Below are positions 1-4,378 of a stretch of DNA of 6,101 nucleotides, one piece after another; the stretch's first letter is position 1; each line of letters starts with the position of its first letter. The notes below the pieces were generated by a model. The model did no database searches. It was not told where the DNA came from and saw only the letters and a program-made list of their open reading frames with translations. Origin of the DNA: Promethearchaeia archaeon (GTDB taxonomy: Archaea; Asgardarchaeota; Lokiarchaeia; Sigyniarchaeales; SOKP01); contig JAHQWX010000120.1 of assembly GCA_029856375.1 (NCBI GenBank), positions 1 to 6,101 of the forward strand. The letters are read 5' to 3'. Both the position numbers and the translations under genes were made by a program.

Positions 1-580
1 CTTCTTCTGGATAATCCAGCCATAGTTTAAATAGAAATCTGTCTACTTGTGCCTCTGGGAGTGGGTATGTACCTTCCATTTCGATGGGATTTTCGGTTGC
101 TATAACCATAAAGGGTTTTTCTAACTGTCTCGTTTCGTTTTCGATGGTTACCTGTCGCTCTGCCATGGATTCAAGAAGCGCTGCTTGAGTTTTAGGAGCA
201 CTTCTATTTATTTCATCTGCGAGAACAATATTTGCAAATATTGGACCAGGCATAAGAACAAATTTACCCTCCGATTGATCGAAAATTTTTGTTCCTGTAA
301 TATCCGCTGGTAGTAAGTCGGGTGTAAATTGTACCCTATTAAAACTAATTCCAAGAGTATTTGCAAATGTTTTCGCCATAACTGTTTTTCCTAGCCCTGG
401 TACACCTTCTAGTAGTACATGTCCATTAGTTAAAAGAGCAATAAATAGGTTTTGAAGTATATCTCCGTAACCGACGATAACGCTCGATACTTCAGATAAA
501 ACATTTTGAGCGAGTTCTCTAACTGGACTAAAATCAATTTCTTGCAAGGCGCTTTTACTTGCTTTTTTTGGTGTTGTCAT
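1..580 (-). CDS. MoxR-family AAA+ ATPase, N-terminal 193 residues (3' end off window)
   Basis: Encodes the ATP-binding half of a MoxR-type AAA+ ATPase, a cytoplasmic chaperone-like motor. I translated it by hand from the ATG at 580-578; it stays open to the left edge. Seen: Walker A GVPGLGKT (residues 59-66), Walker [10 protein letters not shown] (118-126, D122/E123), sensor-1 region ATENP (161-165, N164), and the family signature [14 protein letters not shown] (169-182). The usual MoxR form begins TQNPIEQEG; here it is [10 protein letters not shown]. MoxR proteins are about 310-330 residues, so roughly 130 residues, including the lid domain, are missing. The start is supported by GTGAT three bases upstream. 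It is the last gene visible in the block, 59 bases after the DUF4350-like gene. Known relatives sit beside DUF58 and TgpA-like genes and are thought to assist assembly or activation of partner proteins. The exact target here is inference. Confidence 0.97.
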   Translation of the reverse strand, partial: MTTPKKASKSALQEIDFSPVRELAQNVLSEVSSVIVGYGDILQNLFIALLTNGHVLLEGVPGLGKTVMAKTFANTLGISFNRVQFTPDLLPADITGTKIFDQSEGKFVLMPGPIFANIVLADEINRSAPKTQAALLESMAERQVTIENETRQLEKPFMVIATENPIEMEGTYPLPEAQVDRFLFKLWLDYPEE

Positions 581-583
581 TTT

Positions 584-588
584 ATCAC
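584..588 (-). promoter_or_regulatory. Ribosome-binding site of the MoxR gene
   Basis: The minus strand reads GTGAT, then AAA, then ATG. GTGAT matches the 3' half of the archaeal consensus GGAGGTGAT. When aligned to that consensus, its distance to the start codon equals that of the other two sites in this window to within one base. This fixes the MoxR start at 580. Confidence 0.7.
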
Positions 589-630
589 TTTTTTTTGTTT
601 AATTTTTATATTTTATTTTGAATTTATTAT

Positions 631-644
631 TTTAGATATCTAAA
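631..644. repeat. Perfect 14-base palindrome TTTAGATATCTAAA at the DUF4350/MoxR junction
   Basis: Every base is self-complementary, and the palindrome covers the TAG stop (642-640) of the DUF4350-like gene. It lies 50-63 bases upstream of the MoxR start codon. A TATA-like stretch (TATAAAAA on the minus strand, 610-603) lies between them. It could be an operator for an internal promoter. It could equally be chance in AT-rich DNA, since the TATA-like stretch is too close to the ATG to allow a leader containing the ribosome-binding site. Confidence 0.4.
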
Positions 645-2340
645 TATTAGTTATGGCCCATTCCATTTCAAAGAATAATTTTTGAAAGTCCTCTGGGCTT
701 TTTATCTTCTTTTTATTATTTTTAATTAAAATTATTTCGTCAAAGAAGCGATTATATCTTCTTAAATTTATTTTGGATATATTTACTCTTCCCTTCTCTT
801 CTATAATGGCATCGACTATATTTTCAGTAGTGTATGCTCTACCTCTAAGTAGAGAATTAACTCGCCTCTCAAGCCGTCTATACAGCAATGTTAAAGCTTG
901 ATTATACTTTCTATTTTCTTTATACCAATTTATTTTCCTTGCGAAAAATGAGGATGTCCTAAATTTAAGTATTTCTTCCTTCTCTTCCTCTTTCTTTTCT
1001 TTTTCTTTTTCCTCTTCTTTCGCTTCTCTTGGCAAGTAGCGCTTGAGTGTCCATATGCCAATAAGAGGGTAAATAAAGGCAGTTAATGGATTAGTGGATA
1101 GATGAATTATATAACCGAGAAAAAGCCCGAAAATTCCGGCAGAAGACACATCGGGCATATATTCTGGTCTAATATGCGCTTCATCAAAACAAATAATATA
1201 GTCTGAGGGATTTCCAAACGTTAACCAGTTAAAGATATTCAAGGCAAATTGCTTATTATCGTACTCCGAATTTATTAGTTCGTTATTGAATAAACTCGCA
1301 TCTGCCGAGCAAAAAATACGTGAACGAGACTGGTTTACCAAATGATAATTTTCATAAGCTAAGAAGACAGCCTGAGGATATCCACCTAACGGGATTTTAG
1401 GTATATTAAAACCCCCCATTAGCGAACTTAAACCAGATAGTAAACTACCCGTTATAGAGAAACTATCATCTTCGCTTTTATACATTCCATCTCCGTTTTT
1501 ATCAATAAAACTATATTTATCGCTTGATCCTCCAATATATGTCCAGCCAAACGCTTCTATGAATTTTCCACCAAGAGCGCAGCTTGATCTACTAAGAATT
1601 ACCTCAGAAATACCACTAGTTGTAGGGTGCTCTGCGAAATCTATGATGATGGGGAATGTAGGATTCTTATCGTAAGACGCATTATCTCGCAATACACCAT
1701 CAGGAAAAATCGTCACGGGAATTGAACCCGGGCTGCTAAGCGCAGCCTCGTACAACAGATAAGAAGTACTTCCGTGATCGTGACAAATTAACAATGAATT
1801 GTTTGCTTCAAAAAATTCTTTAAAGTATGGCATTTCGTATATTGGATTGTAGAATTGATTTGTACCCATTATTACTAACACAACTTTTTCGTCCATCCTC
1901 ATAGTTGCGCTTAAATCCGTTTGTACTGAATATACCTCGTAGTCCTGATCTTCGAGCGTTGTTTTTAAATTAGAACACCCGTTCCAATAAGGATTGTGTA
2001 TAGAAAAATTCTGGTTATTCAATCCTTGGTCGACAATAGAGGAGAAAAGAGGCACGAAGGATAAGACAAAAATGATAACGAAAAGACTTTGTTTCCAATT
2101 AAATTTGGTTTTAACGACCGATTTAGCCTGTCGAGATTTGGGTTTTCGCGACCGTATAATATGTATAACGAGGCTAATGGCAACAATTCCTGATCCCAGA
2201 AAACAGAGCATTGGAAGGTAGGATACCCAATATGGGGCGCCATAAACAAAGGATAACTCAATCCCAAATACGATTAGGTATATCGTAAAGAAAATGTATA
2301 CGATGTATTTCGATATTTTAACGCTTCTTTTTTCTGGCAT
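640..2340 (-). CDS. DUF4350-like four-helix membrane protein with large extracellular domain
   Basis: 566 residues, role unknown. Hydrophobic helices lie at about 11-33, 39-62 and 85-104. A domain of about 295 residues follows (105-400), then a fourth hydrophobic segment at about 401-432 and a cytosolic tail (433-566). The basic loop after helix 2 (RSRKPKSRQAKS) and the basic tail put the large domain outside. That domain has the layout of DUF4350: a strand VVLVIMG (153-159), FKEFFEANNSLLIC (173-186), a late CSADASLFNN (344-353), FALNIFNWL (365-373), and FDEAHIRPEY (385-394) just before the membrane. DUF4350 is thought to have a glutamine-amidotransferase-like fold without known catalysis; the assignment is by pattern only. 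It has four sequons, an EF-hand-type loop (280-291) and a CHDH cluster (186-189). The tail has a Lys/Glu-rich linker (439-457) and a helical domain (473-566). The ATG at 2340 is the only good start because in-frame stops lie just upstream, but it has no ribosome-binding site. Confidence 0.8.
   Translation of the reverse strand: MPEKRSVKISKYIVYIFFTIYLIVFGIELSFVYGAPYWVSYLPMLCFLGSGIVAISLVIHIIRSRKPKSRQAKSVVKTKFNWKQSLFVIIFVLSFVPLFSSIVDQGLNNQNFSIHNPYWNGCSNLKTTLEDQDYEVYSVQTDLSATMRMDEKVVLVIMGTNQFYNPIYEMPYFKEFFEANNSLLICHDHGSTSYLLYEAALSSPGSIPVTIFPDGVLRDNASYDKNPTFPIIIDFAEHPTTSGISEVILSRSSCALGGKFIEAFGWTYIGGSSDKYSFIDKNGDGMYKSEDDSFSITGSLLSGLSSLMGGFNIPKIPLGGYPQAVFLAYENYHLVNQSRSRIFCSADASLFNNELINSEYDNKQFALNIFNWLTFGNPSDYIICFDEAHIRPEYMPDVSSAGIFGLFLGYIIHLSTNPLTAFIYPLIGIWTLKRYLPREAKEEEKEKEKKEEEKEEILKFRTSSFFARKINWYKENRKYNQALTLLYRRLERRVNSLLRGRAYTTENIVDAIIEEKGRVNISKINLRRYNRFFDEIILIKNNKKKIKSPEDFQKLFFEMEWAITNI
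643..924 (-). other. C-terminal cytosolic helical module, possible divergent DUF4129-like copy
   Basis: Residues 473-566 of the DUF4350-like protein. The order of motifs parallels the two clear copies upstream: a helix with KYNQALTLLYRRLERRV (compare EAIxYLxxI), a Thr-Glu pair opening the next helix (TTENIVDAI, compare ETIxDYAI), a helix with YNRFFDEI (compare YPFIxKIExI), and SPEDFQKLFFEM (compare EEDFKxxFxxF). Direct identity is low and the YG motif is missing, so homology is a suggestion that needs a profile comparison. Confidence 0.4.
1468..1503 (-). other. EF-hand-type calcium loop in the extracellular DUF4350-like domain
   Basis: Residues 280-291 read DKNGDGMYKSED, which fits the pattern D-x-N-x-D-G-x5-D with ligands D280, N282, D284 and D291. 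Such loops bind calcium in dockerins and other extracellular proteins. No second loop is seen, so a structural calcium site is more likely than a sensor. Confidence 0.6.
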
Positions 2341-2360
2341 AGTTTATTATTTCATTTTAT

Positions 2361-2729
2361 TTATTGGAATTTGAATTGTTTTCCTGTAATTTCTAAATAC
2401 AGTTGTCCAAATAATTCAAGGGTTGTTTTGAATTGCCCTTCGGTAGGCTCAACTCCGCCATATATTATTTCTTCAATCTTTTGAATAAAGGGATATATAT
2501 TTTCGGGATTTTGGCCTAATTTTGTTACGCATGTAATTGCGTAGTCTCTTATTGTTTCATGAAACTTTCTTGGTTTCCCGTGTTTCATTTTCATTAAATC
2601 TGTATAAATTAAGTAAAGATACGCAATCGCTTCTTTTGGACGGTCTGTTTGATTTAAAACCTTCACATTGTTCAATTTACTTTCTATACTAAAGGTGGGT
2701 TGATCCTTTGTTTTTTTCTTTCTTGCCAT
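2361..2729 (-). CDS. Small soluble protein, stand-alone DUF4129-like helical domain
   Basis: 122 residues with no signal peptide and no membrane segment, so cytoplasmic. A basic N-terminus (MARKKKTKD) leads into one alpha-helical domain (15-122). Key features are KLNN (18-21), R30 with EAIAYLYLIY (33-42), HETIRDYAI (57-65), GQNP (72-75), IYPFIQKIEEIIYGG (78-92) and a closing LTG-like ITG (114-116). The helix-ET-helix-YG layout is that of DUF4129, the domain at the C-terminus of TgpA-like transglutaminases. It is clearly paralogous to the cytosolic end of the upstream protein: by hand I count about 44 identities over about 107 positions with one gap. The ATG start is preceded by GAGG at 8 bases. 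It sits 55 bases after the upstream gene and 20 before the next. It may act as a soluble adaptor or competitor for whatever binds the membrane-tethered copy; that role is inference. Confidence 0.85.
   Translation of the reverse strand: MARKKKTKDQPTFSIESKLNNVKVLNQTDRPKEAIAYLYLIYTDLMKMKHGKPRKFHETIRDYAITCVTKLGQNPENIYPFIQKIEEIIYGGVEPTEGQFKTTLELFGQLYLEITGKQFKFQ
2364..2687 (-). repeat. DUF4129-like domain, free copy
   Basis: Codes for residues 15-122 of the small protein. It aligns along its whole length to the domain at 2788-3111, with one single-residue gap just after the shared YG. The longest identical run is IYPFI, and other shared blocks are LNN, ETI, DYAI, GQ and KIE. Confidence 0.85.
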
Positions 2730-2737
2730 ATTTGCAT

Positions 2738-2741
2738 CCTC
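2738..2741 (-). promoter_or_regulatory. Ribosome-binding site of the 122-residue protein gene
   Basis: GAGG stands 8 bases before the ATG at 2729, within an A-rich leader (2730-2784 read on the minus strand). The ATG that directly follows GAGG is in another frame and has no spacing, so it is not the start. Confidence 0.75.
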
Positions 2742-2784
2742 TTTTTTTTGTTTTTGTTATTTTAATTCTTTTTTTATTTTTTAT

Positions 2785-4365
2785 TTATATTTTAATACGA
2801 ACGCCAGTAAGATTAAAGAAGATTGAGACGAACATGGAAAATACATACTTGAAGTCTTCTTCTTTTATCACTCCACGGCTGCCGTACAAGATTTTCTCAA
2901 TTTTTTTTATGAATGGGTAAATGAGCATGGGATCTTGCCCCATATCTTTCACGCATTTTATTGCATAATCGTTAATTGTTTCATTTGGATCCTTTGATAT
3001 ATCATACTTGGATTCACTCAATTCTAAAAAGATATAGAACAAATAAACTATCGCTTCTTCTAACCTTCCCGATTTCTTCAATACATCTAAATTGTTCAAT
3101 CGATGTTCAAGTGGCAGTTTTACTACCGGTGCTTCAGCAACCTGTCGTTTGCTATAGAAATATATACCTATTATTGCACCAGCGATGATTACAACTAATG
3201 CAATTATGAATACGGGATCTACGAATAATCCTCCAACCGGTGCCCCGTCTTCGGTACCCGTTCCAGTTGGAGATGTTACATTTAACGCAATTGAGTTATT
3301 TAAGAAGAAATTATAATCGTTTTTTATTGATATTAGTAAAATTCTCGAACCATTTCCTGAGGGAATCGTAAAATTGAACCCAAATCCTCCACTAATGTTA
3401 GATGTCACTGATGTTATAAGACTTCCGTCATAAATCACATCTAAAGTTCTGTTGTATAATTTTAAAGAGGGATTTATTGAAGACGATACTACTCCTCTAA
3501 TAGTTACATTTGTCCTTTCTGTAAAATTATTGGGTAAATCCCACGCGCAGGAAAAATTTGGAAATACATATAAGTTATTCACTATTAAACTTGATTTATT
3601 TATGTTAGACAAGCCTGTGAAGTTTAAAACTAAGGACAGAGAATTCCACTCAACAAATGGCAGGTTGATGTCGCTAGAGAAAAATCCATTTATATCTGTA
3701 GATAACGCGCTCCTAGGACTATCAGTACCATCAATTCTCCAAAATGGATATACAATCGTTCCGGAAATTCCTGAACCGTTGTCATACTTCAAATATCCAG
3801 TTACTTTATACTTCTCTCCTTGAGTTTTTGGATAGGGATTTGATTCAGTATATTCGATCTGGGAGTCCGCTTCTGTATCAATTTCGTAGTGGTGGTTAAC
3901 CTGGATAGTTTTACCATCTGTATTATTGATACTAATGATGTTTGGCTGATATATATCTGACCACATTGGAATAGTTGTGGTTATAGTGAAATTTCCATCT
4001 GGGCCAGTTATATTCTTTGCGTTAGAATCACCTGACCACCAGAGGTCAATGCCATCAAACATTATGGAAACATTTACATCTGGTTGGGCTCCACTCATAT
4101 ATGGATTATAAACATGTCCTTTAACTGTAATTATATCACCGTGCTTGAAAGTTGAGCCATTTACTTCGAGCGGATTAGTTAAATTTACAAAATAGGATAT
4201 CGCTGCGCTTTTTGGAGTGCAATCATTAATTTTATTTTCCTCATTAACGAGTTGGAATTTACTCAGCGATGATGAAAACAAGCTTAGAGAGAATAAGATT
4301 AAAAGTAAGAGCAACTTACTTGTTTTACCTTTCATATAAATTTTCTTAATCGCTTTAATCTTCAT
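2785..4365 (-). CDS. Secreted single-pass membrane protein: Ig-like ectodomain, TM helix, cytosolic DUF4129-like domain
   Basis: 526 residues from the ATG. A lysine-rich start leads into a signal peptide (KLLLLLILFSLSLF, about 17-30). Three beta-sandwich-type domains follow (about 63-147, 169-265, 267-365), each with the glycine/polar-turn and strand rhythm of Ig-like or carboxypeptidase-regulatory-like folds, e.g. GEKYKVTGYLKYDNGS (183-198) and TDINGFF (223-229). The ectodomain carries about 18 N-x-S/T sequons. After a Gly/Thr-rich stretch comes a transmembrane helix (about 384-404) and SKRQ as stop-transfer. The cytosolic domain (about 415-526) is DUF4129-like: EAIVYLFYIF, ETINDYAI, IYPFIKKIEKILYGS. 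A TTG nine bases further upstream (4374) is in frame, but the ribosome-binding site would touch it, so ATG at 4365 is preferred. Likely a surface stalk or adhesin that passes a signal to, or is assembled by, the MoxR machinery; this is inference. TgpA proteins have the same tail but a transglutaminase, absent here. Confidence 0.85.
   Translation of the reverse strand: MKIKAIKKIYMKGKTSKLLLLLILFSLSLFSSSLSKFQLVNEENKINDCTPKSAAISYFVNLTNPLEVNGSTFKHGDIITVKGHVYNPYMSGAQPDVNVSIMFDGIDLWWSGDSNAKNITGPDGNFTITTTIPMWSDIYQPNIISINNTDGKTIQVNHHYEIDTEADSQIEYTESNPYPKTQGEKYKVTGYLKYDNGSGISGTIVYPFWRIDGTDSPRSALSTDINGFFSSDINLPFVEWNSLSLVLNFTGLSNINKSSLIVNNLYVFPNFSCAWDLPNNFTERTNVTIRGVVSSSINPSLKLYNRTLDVIYDGSLITSVTSNISGGFGFNFTIPSGNGSRILLISIKNDYNFFLNNSIALNVTSPTGTGTEDGAPVGGLFVDPVFIIALVVIIAGAIIGIYFYSKRQVAEAPVVKLPLEHRLNNLDVLKKSGRLEEAIVYLFYIFLELSESKYDISKDPNETINDYAIKCVKDMGQDPMLIYPFIKKIEKILYGSRGVIKEEDFKYVFSMFVSIFFNLTGVRIKI
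2788..3111 (-). repeat. DUF4129-like domain, membrane-tethered copy
   Basis: Codes for the last 108 residues of the Ig-like membrane protein, on the cytosolic side of the helix. It is the partner of the free copy at 2364-2687. The conserved ET (462-463 from the ATG) and YG (494-495) are the landmarks shared with DUF4129. Confidence 0.85.
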
Positions 4366-4370
4366 TTTTC

Positions 4371-4378
4371 TCAACTCC
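4371..4378 (-). promoter_or_regulatory. Ribosome-binding site overlapping the upstream stop codon
   Basis: The minus strand reads GGAGTTGA, which matches GGAGGTGA at 7 of 8 bases. Its last three bases are the TGA stop of the preceding gene, and the ATG at 4365 follows five bases later. This points to translational coupling of the two surface-protein genes. Confidence 0.8.

Noticed and set aside
961..1020. Pyrimidine-rich tract (plus strand) as a possible repeat or structural element.
   Set aside because: It is simply the coding sequence for the Lys/Glu-rich linker of the DUF4350-like protein (GAA/GAG/AAA/AAG codons on the minus strand).
1712..1784. tRNA-like pattern on the minus strand: a T-loop-like CGGGTTCAATTCCCG, a 6-bp hairpin GGCTGC/GCAGCC, and closing GTCACG/CGTGAC ends spanning 73 bases.
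   Set aside because: The 3' half of the closing stem overlaps the T-stem, so both cannot form. No box-A-like D-arm or CCA-proper end is present, and the stretch lies in the well-formed DUF4350-like reading frame. tRNAscan-SE would settle it.
2741..2784. Long T-runs in the plus strand between genes, resembling U-run terminators.
   Set aside because: All genes are on the minus strand, where these are A-runs. They form A-rich leaders, not terminators, and no plus-strand gene is present to be terminated.
1994..3823. Plus-strand open frames of 70-123 codons at 1994-2221, 2708-2920, 2976-3188 and 3452-3823, and a second minus-strand frame at 2019-2267.
   Set aside because: They lie opposite or inside well-supported genes, have no ribosome-binding site or recognisable domain, and look like translations of low-complexity complementary sequence.
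4363..4374. In-frame TTG start at 4374 for the Ig-like membrane protein, giving a TTGA overlap with the upstream gene.
   Set aside because: The GGAG element would abut the TTG with zero spacing; the ATG at 4365 has normal spacing.
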